DNA of 64,000 nucleotides, taken from positions 26,878,632 to 26,942,631 of the forward strand of contig NC_060885.1 of assembly GCF_014805685.1 (NCBI RefSeq). Reading direction: 5' to 3'. A program made the translations under genes and the position numbers. This document shows positions 1 to 9,604 of the stretch, in pieces. The DNA comes from Silurus meridionalis. Its lineage: Eukaryota; Chordata; Actinopteri; Siluriformes; Siluridae. Position 1 is the first letter of the stretch. Each line of letters starts with the position of its first letter. The notes under the pieces are model-generated. The model saw only the letters and a list, made by a program, of their open reading frames with translations, was not told the DNA's origin and ran no database searches.

Positions 1-27
1 TTCTTGTCACTTTGGTGTTACACAGCT

Positions 28-30
<3 letters not shown>

Positions 31-78
<48 letters not shown>
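31..78. repeat. (AG)24 microsatellite
   Basis: Perfect AG dinucleotide tract. It borders a short hAT-like fragment at about 85-150. Confidence 0.95.
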
Positions 79-81
<3 letters not shown>

Positions 82-84
82 GAT

Positions 85-150
85 CAGCTATCGATTATTT
101 TAGTAATCGAGTATTCTAAGTAATTGGATAAGAAGTACTTTTTTTTATTA
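85..150. mobile_element. hAT-like terminal fragment
   Basis: The stretch contains TAGTAATCGAGTATTCTAAG followed by an AT-rich run. This resembles the end of common fish hAT elements. The class is inferred from recall of similar repeats; no partner end was found here. Confidence 0.35.
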
Positions 151-342
151 ATAAAAAGCAATGCTAAATAAGAGAGAGAAAATGAGACAGGTTTCTTAAA
201 ATGAACAAAGAATTTTTTTCTTTTTAGATAGAATTACATTTTTACTGCTGAAAATGTATTGAATACAATTCATTTAAAAAGTCCCTGAACAGTGGCAGTG
301 TGTAGAATAGGTTATGGGAAACTATTCGTTTAATGAAACTCA

Positions 343-428
343 ATTATTCTCACCTGTGGATTCATTTATTAAATTTAATCAGATTTAAGATATAAGATTT
401 AATAAATGAATCCACAAGTGAGAATAAT
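343..428. repeat. Near-perfect 32-bp inverted repeat (hairpin) with 22-nt spacer
   Basis: Positions 343-374 pair with 397-428, with one mismatch (354 against 417) and an AT-rich 22-nt loop. It lies upstream of the visible mfsd2a exons in window order, so probably within an mfsd2a intron. It could be a tiny foldback transposon or a transcribed hairpin. Confidence 0.9.
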
Positions 429-759
429 AATGTGGTTTTCTTGTCTCCAGAAAGCTGCTTAAAATTTTCCACAAACTAAATCTGTGTATTTATCGCCAGC
501 TTTAAAAACGTCCTCCACTACCTACTTTACACATCCACTGCAGAGGGACTTTATGAACACACTGTATGTAAATAAAAATATAAAAATCTATTTCATATTT
601 CTTTAAAAACAGTAAACGCACTGTACAGTGTTTTCTTTATGTTTTAGTTTGAAATGATCCTAAACTTTCTGCCATTTTCTGGCCCGAATCATCTTGTAAC
701 CCCTCACTGTTTTCTCCCCGTTCCTCAATTTTTTCCATTCTGAGGCGTCTTCTGTGTTT

Positions 760-762
<3 letters not shown>

Positions 763-819
<57 letters not shown>
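763..819. repeat. (TG)n microsatellite abutting the mfsd2a exon 3 donor
   Basis: Fifty-seven bases of TG on the plus strand. Read on the minus strand, the donor GTACACAC at 821 leads directly into this (CA)n tract. Confidence 0.95.
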
Positions 820-821
<2 letters not shown>

Positions 822-2243
822 CATGGCATCATCCGTCCATGTCGTGTCCTTGGACTCCGACTAACAAGGAAACCCACAGTGGGGTCTGTAATGGCATCCC
901 ACCCTCGTCCTGCAAACAGGATAATGGATGCGTAGAAAGGCTCTAACTGCAAATACGAAACAGACAGACAAAAAGAGAAACATTGCAGATGGAAATGTTC
1001 TACTCCACGTGGAACTTTAATTGAGCAATTTTGAAGAAACATGACTAAATTTTAAAATGTTGATTTTTTACATTTTTTTATTTGACGCCATTTCTACACT
1101 GTGCATTGTGATTGGTTTAATGAATAGTGGGACTAATAAAAACGGCGTGTTCTTACTTGTGCCACATCCAACAGGTAAATCTGCAGGAAAAAGCCCAGAG
1201 CACTTCCTGTGATCTGATATGGAGCTCCACCAATAGCAAAGCAGACCTTACTGCACACAGACACACCTTTCTTCTCCTTCTGAGTGAGAGAAAAAGAAAC
1301 ATAAGAAGGATGAGAAACCTGTGACCTTTCAATGAAAACCTTAAAGTAAACAGCAGGAGGTCTGCGGGTGTTTTTATTAAAACGGGAATGTGATATACAA
1401 ATATTTCTAAATCTCTTACATCCCACAGAGTCAAGAGAAACCTGTGTGTGTGAGGACATTAAGACTTCTGAATATTTACTCAGCTACACAAAAACGAGGG
1501 TGATGTCAAGCAAACGGTTTCGCTCAGCTATGATCAGTTATATGTACACATGATAATTATTTAATACACTTTGTAGAGAAACTTCTCTGTCTCACAATGA
1601 TCACCAGCAGAAATGTGGCTTCAGAACTTATGTTCAATAATTTTGGTTACTTTGAACTTGCTAAATTAAATCAAGCTTGCATTTAGCAACAAACTGCCTT
1701 AATGGACAATACTGAAAATGTCATTAATATATATTTACCCTAATTAACTGCATGGACCAAACAAGGCACATGACTGAAGATGGTGGGAAAACTCATCAGA
1801 TAGTGTTTGGGGTTTGAAAGTAAGTGTACAGAACAACTGTTAATAGCTGCTATAAAGTAACCGACAACATAAACGACAAACGACTGTAAGCTCTTTACCA
1901 TCCCACACCATTATACCTGAATTTATAAAGACAGAAGAAGCATGATGTGTTTTCTATGGAAATCTCGTTATTTGAGTGGAGGAAAATAATAAAAGCTGGG
2001 ATTGCAACAGGAACTCTTCCTCTCCTGTAGTTGTATTCTGCTCTTCTGGCTTTCAGGTGACCACTGGGGTTACAAACGTTCTCTCATACACCTGAGCTCA
2101 GACTATACCATATTTGACTGAGTGTCCAACCCTCCAGGATCTCTGTATGACTTTTCTATAACTTCTAACCCCTTGCAAACCTGATCTTCTGGTGACCACA
2201 GAGATGACAATACAAATACCACCCAGTGTAATAACAGAGAGTG

Positions 2244-2287
<44 letters not shown>

Positions 2288-2794
2288 AGCCACCTTACTA
2301 GCTGTGTTTAGTGATGCGTTTGCACTTTTAGTGTGTAGATCTTTCTCAATGAAGATGAAGCACCTGTGAGATATCACGTCGCTTCCTGTCTCATAAAAAA
2401 ATCTAAAGCGCGATGTAACGTTTCCATTCATCACCTTCTTAATACTGAAGTTTTCACGTCATTAAATCTCTTTTTTGCTGTAAAACAAAGTGATACACGT
2501 CATCTGTCTGTCGCTGTATGCGGTCTCTCTCTCTCTCTCTCTCTCGCTCTCACCCACACAGCACGTGCGCCTTAAACATTCAGCATTTCCTTACATTTAA
2601 GTACGTTTTACAGGCAAAATATTTACACACGCACGCACACCGTACTGACAGATGTAATTACACGAATGTCCAATTGAAAAAAATAACAATAATGATACAT
2701 AAATAAAATAAAGCGCACGTGTCTCGCGCGCCTGCATCATGTTGCCGTGTTTTACAGTGCAGATAGTGTATACACGGATATAAATAAACACACA

Positions 2795-2853
<59 letters not shown>

Positions 2854-2989
2854 TCAGGATCAGCGCATTACAGTAGGCATTAGAGCGCATCACTCCTACC
2901 TTTCTCTTCCTAACATCATCATATCCAATGTGTTTAACTGGAGGAAGTAAAGAGACAGGAAACTGTTCCGCGCCTTCTCCTCGCGCCAT
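822..2989 (-). CDS. mfsd2a: mfsd2a, 5' part (sodium-dependent lysophosphatidylcholine symporter), partial
   Basis: The first three coding exons of a major-facilitator transporter are visible on the minus strand: 2900-2989 (30 codons, starting MARGEGAE), 1157-1279 (41 codons) and 822-946 (ends in phase 2). MFSD2A carries lysophosphatidylcholine with DHA across the plasma membrane, notably at the blood-brain barrier. Exon 2 encodes the first membrane helix (GFFLQIYLLDVAQ). Exon 3 encodes the second helix with WDAITDPTVG, keeping both aspartates of the family's sodium-site DxxxD motif, followed by the loop GRMMPW. Splice sites are GTAGGA/CAG, GTAAGA/CAG and GTACAC. The start ATG matches the MA(K/R)GEGAE start I know from human. 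The third donor runs straight into a (CA)n tract. I found no fourth exon between 1 and 800, so the gene continues off the left edge. MFSD2B is the alternative; the neighbouring mycl favours MFSD2A. Confidence 0.9.
2247..2286. repeat. (GT)20 microsatellite in mfsd2a intron 1
   Basis: Perfect GT tract between mfsd2a exons 1 and 2. Confidence 0.95.
2799..2850. repeat. (CA)26 microsatellite in mfsd2a intron 1
   Basis: Perfect CA tract about 50 bp inside intron 1 from the exon 1 donor (minus strand). Confidence 0.95.
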
Positions 2990-3242
2990 AATGTGCAGGA
3001 CAAGTCTTAAATTGTTAATCTGAATGTTTTAATTCTTAAAGGCTAAATTAAAGATTGGGTGATTGGATCTGGTAGTTGAGTTATGCTGAGTCTCTTCGGT
3101 TTAGAGGCAAAACGCGCGCACAGAGCAGATCTTTTTCAGCCTAACGTTTGATTCACCTGATCAGGCCACGCCTACTTCTGTTCAAATAGCTGAGTGGGAC
3201 ACGCCCACTAAGTAATCTTTATAAACTGCTTCTGCTCTATTT

Positions 3243-3302
3243 TTATTACATTTACGGAATATAGCAGACGCTATTATCCAGAGAGATGTACTAAATTGCT
3301 TT
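3243..3302 (-). mobile_element. SINE/LINE 3'-tail fragment, reversed
   Basis: It contains ACATTTACGGAATATAGCAG, ACGCT and TTATCCAGAGAGATGTA. On the minus strand this is the common fish SINE 3' end (step 'ctggataa...gtctgctaaatgcc'). Copies in the other orientation are at 15285-15375 and 44841-45036. Confidence 0.6.
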
Positions 3303-3466
3303 GAAGTCTCTATTGAAACTTAGGATACCATCAGCCTTAACTATTTGACTTTTTTTAAATTAAGTAATATCAGAGCAGGTGTCTAAAACTTTTTATTTTG
3401 TTTAAATAATATACAACAAATTGCCTATTGAATTTGATACCGTATGCAGCTGTTTTCGCTCTCATG

Positions 3467-3512
<46 letters not shown>

Positions 3513-3514
3513 GT

Positions 3515-4140
3515 CCAGCAGCTGCTCCTGGTATCACACTATATGGAATAGCCTTCCGATACAGACCCAGTGTTCAAGTCTAGGCTAAAAACACATTTAT
3601 GTAGTTAAGCTATTAGGTTTTTCTAATAGGTAAAGAAGCAGGTCTGGAGGGATCTGGAGTTTTAGTTATGCTGTCATAGCTAATCTTGCTGGAGTCCCTA
3701 CTTACACCCTGATCACACTGTACAGTGTCTTTAAATTTAATACAACTATAAGGAGACTGTGCAGCTGGGGATGGTTCCACATCAACAGCCTAAAGGTCCA
3801 TGAAGCTACTGAGCAATTCAAGTACTTTGAGGATGGATTTGGACTGTAATTAATATAAACAGTGTAATACACTGCTCAGGACCACAGCTTGCATGCACAG
3901 ATCTGCACTTGGGCACATATCACTGAACAGATGATGAGGATGGGTTTTCTTTCACTCTGGTTTCTATCAAGATTTCTTCCTCAGACCATCTCAGGGAGTT
4001 TTTCTTGCCACAGTTGCAACTGGGATTCAATAGGGATAAATTCATAAGGAACAAACTTATTGCTACTAAACTTATACATTCCAATTAATAACCTATTAAT
4101 CTGTATAAAGCCGATTTGGGACAATATCCATTGTTAAAAA
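3515..4140 (+). mobile_element. L2/Maui-type LINE, 3' portion
   Basis: The start reads like the end of an L2 reverse transcriptase ORF (TDPVFKSRLKTHL). It is followed by the characteristic 3' UTR, which includes TTTCTTGCCACAGTTGC and ends near GGGACAATATCCATTGTTAA. The same 3' UTR appears in the opposite orientation at 9090-10290. A (CA)21 tract sits at its left edge (3469-3510). Confidence 0.7.
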
Positions 4141-6960
4141 CAGTAGAACCCAGCCATTAGGGTTGCACAAGCCAGTGCACTCTTAGTGCCGGATAAATGG
4201 GAAGGGTTGCCTTAGAAATGGCATCCAATCTAAAACATGTGCCAAATGAAATATGCGTATCACAAACTTGAATTTCATACCGGCTTGGTCGAAGCCTGGG
4301 TTACCAACGACCACCACAAATATTGTTAGCCAACAGTGTACCGGTGGTAATTAGACTACTGTTGACCAAAGGAGGAGAAGGAGAGGAGCAAGATGTCTAC
4401 AGAGACAGCAGGGAAAGGAGATGTGAATGTTGAAGAAAGATGTTGGCAAAACCAAACTGGGATCGATAGAGGGATGAGACAAGTAAGCAGGCGTACAAGG
4501 AGATGTGGCAGCGTGTGAAGAGGGATGTTGCTAAAGTAAAATATAAAGCAAATGAGGAGTTGTATATGAAGTTGGACACTAAGGACGGAGAAAATTATTT
4601 GTACTGATTGGCAGGCAGAGGAACCGAGCTGGGAAGGATGTGCTGTAAGTTAGAGCAATAATGGATGAAGATGGAAATGCATTGACTAGTGAGGAGAGTG
4701 TGTTGAGAGGATTTAGGGAGTATTTTGAGCAGCTGATGAATAAATAAAATGAGAGAAAAAATGTTGGATGATGTGGAGATGGTGAAGCAGGAAGTGGGTA
4801 GGATTAGTAAGGAGAAAGTGAGAGCAGCTATTACGAGAATAAACAGTGGAAAGTTGGTTTGGCCCAGATGACGTTCAAGTACATGGAGATGTTTAGTAGA
4901 GATGGCAATGGAATTTTTACCAAGATTTTTAACAGGATTTTGGAAGGTGAGCGGATGCCTGAGGAATGGAGAAGGAGTGTGCTGGCACCAATTTGTAAAA
5001 AATAAGGGAGAGGTGCAGACCTGCAGTAACTACAGGGGAACAAAGTTGATCAGTTACACCATGAAGTTATAGAAAAGAGTAGTGGAAGAGGTGACCATCT
5101 GTGAGCAACAGTATGGTTTCATGATGAGGAAGAGCACTACAGATGCAATATTTGCTTTGAGATTGTTGATGGAGAAGTATAGAGCCATATAAGGTAATCA
5201 TGCTCACCTTAACTCTGCCTACACCAACGAGTGTGGGAGGGAACTTAGGCCATCACCGATCTTAAACCACCCAGTGGGGCACCACCAACCAGTTCTGCTT
5301 CACTCATTGTGGATTTGGCCCAAATGACAATCAAGTACATGGAGATATTTAGGAGAGACGGCAGTGGAGGCAACTGTCACCACCTGCTTTAAGTCTGCTA
5401 CCATTTTGCCGTGTAAAACACTGCAACAGAACTGGGTGACTTCGCACTCACCTCTGTCATCGCAAAGTGCTTTGAAAGACTGGTCCTCACCCACCTTAAA
5501 GCCTGTCTGCCAACAACTATGAACCTATACCAATTTGTCTAACGCCTGAATAGTTTAACCAAGGATGCGATTTCCATGGTACTTCATTCTGCCCTGACTC
5601 CCCTGGACAACCTTGACACTTAACACTGTTAGCCCTTCCAAACAAATCTTATAGCTTAAACAGCTTGACATCAGCACACATCTCTGCAACTGGTCCCTGA
5701 ACTTCCTTACAAACAGACCACAGTCTGTCTGACTAAACACCATCACCTCCTCCAGTCTCACCCTCACGAATCATCGGCAATCAGCTTCCCACTTTGAAGA
5801 ACATTTACAATCACTTTCTGTGTCACTACAATTACTACAGTCACACTCTGTGTACCTTACTGCTTATACACTACACATTTCTTTTCACACCATCCATAAC
5901 CCACATTTGCACTACTGTACATTTCACCCATATTTATACTGTATTTACTGTATCATACATACATTCACACTTGTACATAACTATACCATGCCATTGAGTA
6001 TATTATCTTTTGACATATCTATCTATGCATAATCTTTGCACAGTATATTCTATATTGTATATTACTGTATATATATATATATATATATACCATATATTAT
6101 TACCTACTGCACCTTCTGAACATTATTCACCCTCATCCCTGTATATATGGACCTTATACCCTATTTATCTTTTATTTATTGTAAATAGACCACTTATGCA
6201 CTTCTGGTTAGATGCTAACTGCATTTCATTGGCGCTATATATGTACCTTTCACAATGACAATAAAGTTAAATCTAATCTAATCTAATCTAATCTAATCTA
6301 ATCTAATCTAATCTAATAGAGAAAGTCATAAGGAGTTGCATTGTGTGTTTGTAGATTTAGAAAAAGTGTATGACAGATTGATGACGAGGTCTGACAGAAG
6401 TCTCTCTGGACTATGATGTTTGTGGATGATATTGTGATTAGTGGTGAGAGTAGGGAGCAGGTTAAGAAGAGCCTGGAGAGCTGGAGGTACACGGTGGATA
6501 TAAGGGGAGTGAAAGTCAGTAGGAGTAAGACAGAGTACATGTGTGTGAATGAGATGGAGGGCAGTGGAGTGGTGCGGTTGCAGGGAGAAGAGGTGGAGAA
6601 GGTGGAGGAGTTCAGGTACCTTGGGTGATGTAAGTAATGAAGAGAGTGTGTTAGAGAAGTGAAGAAAAGAGTGCAGGCAGGGTGGAGTGGGTGGAGAAGA
6701 GTGGCAGGAGTGATTTGTGATAGTAGGGTATCTGCAAGAGTGAAAGGGAAAGTTTATAGGGCTGTGGCGAGACCTGCGATGTTGTATGGTTTAAAGACAG
6801 TGGGATTGAGTAAAAGACAGGAGGTGGAGCTGGAGGTGGCAAAGTTAAAGATGTTGAGATTTTCACTGGGAGTGACGAAGATGAACAGGATTTAAAATAA
6901 GTTTCTAAAGAAGAAGAAGAAGAAAAAGAATAAAATAAAATAAAGAAGAAGAAAGAGGAA
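4141..6960 (+). mobile_element. RTE-clade LINE, degenerate, interrupted at about 5185-6316
   Basis: The 5' region starts near CAGCCATTAGGGTTGCACAA, as in the reverse copy at 34665-36290. The endonuclease is missing. Reverse transcriptase pieces follow at 4400-5185 and 6317-6900, including MMFVDDIVISGESREQVKKS (6413 on) and KTEYMCVNEMEGSG. The C-terminal part has ARPAMLYGLKT and MLRFSLGVTKMNRI (6659-6895). Frameshifts and stops are many. A second, non-autonomous LINE interrupts it within the sequence that normally reads as one block (MEKYRA at 5170, CVFVDLEK at 6340). Confidence 0.75.
5370..6316 (+). mobile_element. Rex1-like LINE fragment with (ATCTA)n tail, nested in the RTE copy
   Basis: Translation around 5375-5630 gives the reverse transcriptase segment TCFKSATILP, then LTSVIAKCFERLVLTHLKAC and KDAISMVLHSALTPLDN, with frame breaks. 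The 3' UTR ends GACAATAAAGTTAAATCTA and a perfect (ATCTA)n tail (6271-6316), as expected for target-primed retrotransposition. Internal reverse transcriptase and the maturation part are deleted. A short RTE duplicate lies just before it (5310-5370). The clade name is by recall. Confidence 0.6.
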
Positions 6961-7071
6961 AGCGCAATACAAATAATTACATTTAACTCAACTGCATGGC
7001 TGAGTAATGGTAACCTGCAAAAACCCGTCCCTGTCCATGGTACTTGTAAGAACCAAAGACAGCTTCTGAAC

Positions 7072-7073
<2 letters not shown>

Positions 7074-7129
<56 letters not shown>
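7074..7129. repeat. (GT)28 microsatellite
   Basis: Perfect GT tract, the inverted counterpart of the CA tract at 7501-7557. Confidence 0.95.
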
Positions 7130-7132
<3 letters not shown>

Positions 7133-7497
7133 TTACACGTTCCACTCTTTCATTCCTGACCTTTCATTCCCTTTACTTTCTTTTTAAGACTGAACCTGGA
7201 AAACACACTCGCTCAGCCAAGGATACCCAACCATTACTCAGCCATGCAGTTCAGTTAAATTCAATTCAATTCAATTCAGTTTTATTTGTATAGCTCTTTT
7301 AATGTGGATGTTGTCCGAAAGAAACTTTATACAAATGAAGACGTTACGAAGTTGGAATTTATAAGTTTAGGGTCAACAAGTTTGTTTCCCCAGTTTATCC
7401 CTAATAAGTCCCTCTCGTTGCTGACCTTAAATTATTTATTATTTAGGTGCTTTTACTTTCTCTTTCAGACTGAACCTGGAAAACAAACTCACTCAGC

Positions 7498-7500
<3 letters not shown>

Positions 7501-7557
<57 letters not shown>
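7501..7557. repeat. (AC)28 microsatellite
   Basis: Perfect AC tract. Confidence 0.95.
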
Positions 7558-7560
<3 letters not shown>

Positions 7561-7762
7561 TCATAAGCTGTCCTTGGTACTTATATCCTCTACAGTAGAA
7601 TTATTGCTGGTCAAACAGCTTGGATGTCCTGCCACATGTATCATGTGTTGCTTCTGTACTCAAAGGGGTTTGGATGCTCTGGGAGTGTGCGCCCTTTGCC
7701 TCTCTTGTTAAACTGATTTTGAAACCCCAACAAAGTCCTATTAAATCCTTAACATCATAATA

Positions 7763-7793
<31 letters not shown>

Positions 7794-8114
7794 TTGGTTA
7801 AAAATCTAGCCAATATCGCCCCCTGCTGTTCTACATGGGCAATGGCTGGTTATTAATGAAAAATGTCGGATTCACTTTATACGCCGGGTTATCAGTGATT
7901 TTCCTCGTGAGTTTGTAACTGCATGTTTTTATCTAAATATTTCGTTTTCATACACACAACCTCATCAAAGCTAATCTTCGACTCGCTGCTCATAGTGAAC
8001 TAGTCACCTTAATACACACTGTTATTGTGTTTTTAACTGTGCAATAATAAAATAACAAATTTTAGTGCAATAACACTAATTTAAAATGGGCACTATTACC
8101 TATTTGCATTATGT

Positions 8115-8310
8115 TTGAAAGCTTTATTGGCTCTTTTTTTAAGCTCTTTTATTTTTATTTTGTATTTATACACTGTGATGTATATACTTGTCATGTCTCC
8201 ATATATTTGCACATTTCTTTTCTTTGCTGCTGTAACACACAGAAATTCCCCCACTGTAAGGAGAAAAAAGGTACGTATATGTTATCTTATCTTAGAGTTT
8301 CTATTGTAAT
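8115..8310 (+). mobile_element. LINE 3'-end fragment with (TATCT)n-like tail
   Basis: It ends with AAATTCCCCCACTGTAAGGA, then a poly-A stretch and TTATCTTATCTTAG. This is the style of 3' terminus seen in fish non-LTR elements. The family is not assigned. Confidence 0.45.
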
Positions 8311-8441
8311 GACAATTAAATTTCACACCATAGTTTACACAGATGGAATAAAATAAACTAGTATGACATTTTAATAACAAATCTTTTGTTACACACTTAC
8401 AGAACATTAAAAGCAGATATTATTTTATATAACAATAAAGT

Positions 8442-8446
8442 AAAAA
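8442..8446 (-). terminator. RNA polymerase III terminator of tRNA-Asp
   Basis: T5 on the minus strand, just downstream of the tRNA-Asp gene. Confidence 0.8.
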
Positions 8447-8452
8447 GCCAGT

Positions 8453-8524
8453 CTCCCCGTCGGGGAATCGAACCCCGGTCTCCCGCGTGACAGGCGGGGA
8501 TACTTACCACTATACTAACGAGGA
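8453..8524 (-). tRNA. tRNA-Asp (anticodon GTC)
   Basis: A complete 72-nt tRNA on the minus strand starting TCCTCGTTAGTATAGTGG, with anticodon GTC (plus-strand 8489-8491) in loop CTGTCAC, B box GGTTCGATTCC and a matching acceptor stem. It matches the vertebrate cytosolic tRNA-Asp as I know it, apart from one D-loop base. A run of five T on the minus strand (8442-8446), seven bases past the 3' end, is a pol III terminator. It supplies aspartate in translation. No CCA is encoded, as expected. The intact arms argue against a SINE relic. Confidence 0.95.
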
Positions 8525-9085
8525 GCAATTGTTTATCGTTTTTGATAACTATTCGCTTTTTTGTAATAAAGTTAGCCAATAGTTAATTGTACAGTAATTG
8601 CTAATTGTAATAAGGCTATCAGACATATTGCTACACCAATCGATTTGAAATTCCCAAACTGCACATCTCTAACATTTAATCAGAAGATTAGCTAGTTGGG
8701 CCTGAACTCCTCCTTCTGTACAAGGATTCTAGACTTTTTGACTGATATCTTAGACAGTCTGGATTTCAAACAGCCCCCTAACACCATCACACTGAGCAAT
8801 GGGGACCCCCAGGGCTGTGTACTCAGTCTGCTGCTGTTCACACTGCTGACTCACGGCTGTATAACAATGAACAGCTCCATTCACATCCAATCTCCTGATG
8901 GCACGAGCCGATGACATGACCATGGTGAGTCTTATCAGCAAGAATGGCTAGGCAGCATACAGAGATGAAGTGCAGAGGCTAACAGACGTGTAAAGCTAAC
9001 AACGCGTGTCTGAATGTGGATAGAACATAAGAGATGATTGTTGACTGCAAGAGGACACGTAGTGAGCACTCCACACTGAACATTA

Positions 9086-9572
9086 AATTCAATTCATTTT
9101 TGTTTGTATAGCGCTTTTAACAATGAACATTGTCTCAAAGCAGCTTTACACAGATAATGTGGTGATTAAATGTAAATATGTTCTTTGTAAGTATGTTTGT
9201 CCCTGATGAGCAACTGTGGCAAGGAAAAACTCCCCGAGATGGCATAAGGAAGAAACCTTGAGAGGAACCAGACTCAAGAGGAACCCGTCCTCATCTGGGT
9301 TGCACCAAATGTCCATTTGAAGCATATATACAAAGTTGCGGGGTACAGTGATGATGATCAGAAGCAAACTGCACTCCCGAGTCAGTGCAGCAGACCGCCA
9401 AAACCAACTATAGTCCAATCCGTCCTCAAAGCACCCGTTCTACTCTGGAATTATATGGAACCACCCAAGGTGTTGATGAGAGACCGTCCCAAGCTGCACA
9501 GAAGTGTGAAGATCCACGGAGGAGAGGGGCAGGAACAGTGGTCACTGGAGCCTCAGGAGCATGTTTAACTCG

Positions 9573-9604
<32 letters not shown>

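Larger units (their letters stand above)
6980..7600. repeat. Mosaic of direct and inverted repeats with an L2-tail fragment
   Basis: A block at about 7163-7221 (ACTGAACCTGGAAAACA) recurs directly at 7449-7501. The block at 6985-7012 (GCATGGCTGAGTAATGG) recurs inverted at 7229-7250. The block AAGACAGCTTCTGAACAGG plus (TG)n at 7056-7129 recurs inverted as (CA)n plus TGTTCATAAGCTGTCC at 7501-7575. An (AATTC)n L2-type tail sits at 7258-7300. No gene is seen. Confidence 0.65.

Noticed and set aside
6271..6316. Regular (ATCTA)n units as a possible CRISPR or satellite
   Set aside because: There are no spacers; it is a LINE 3' tail.
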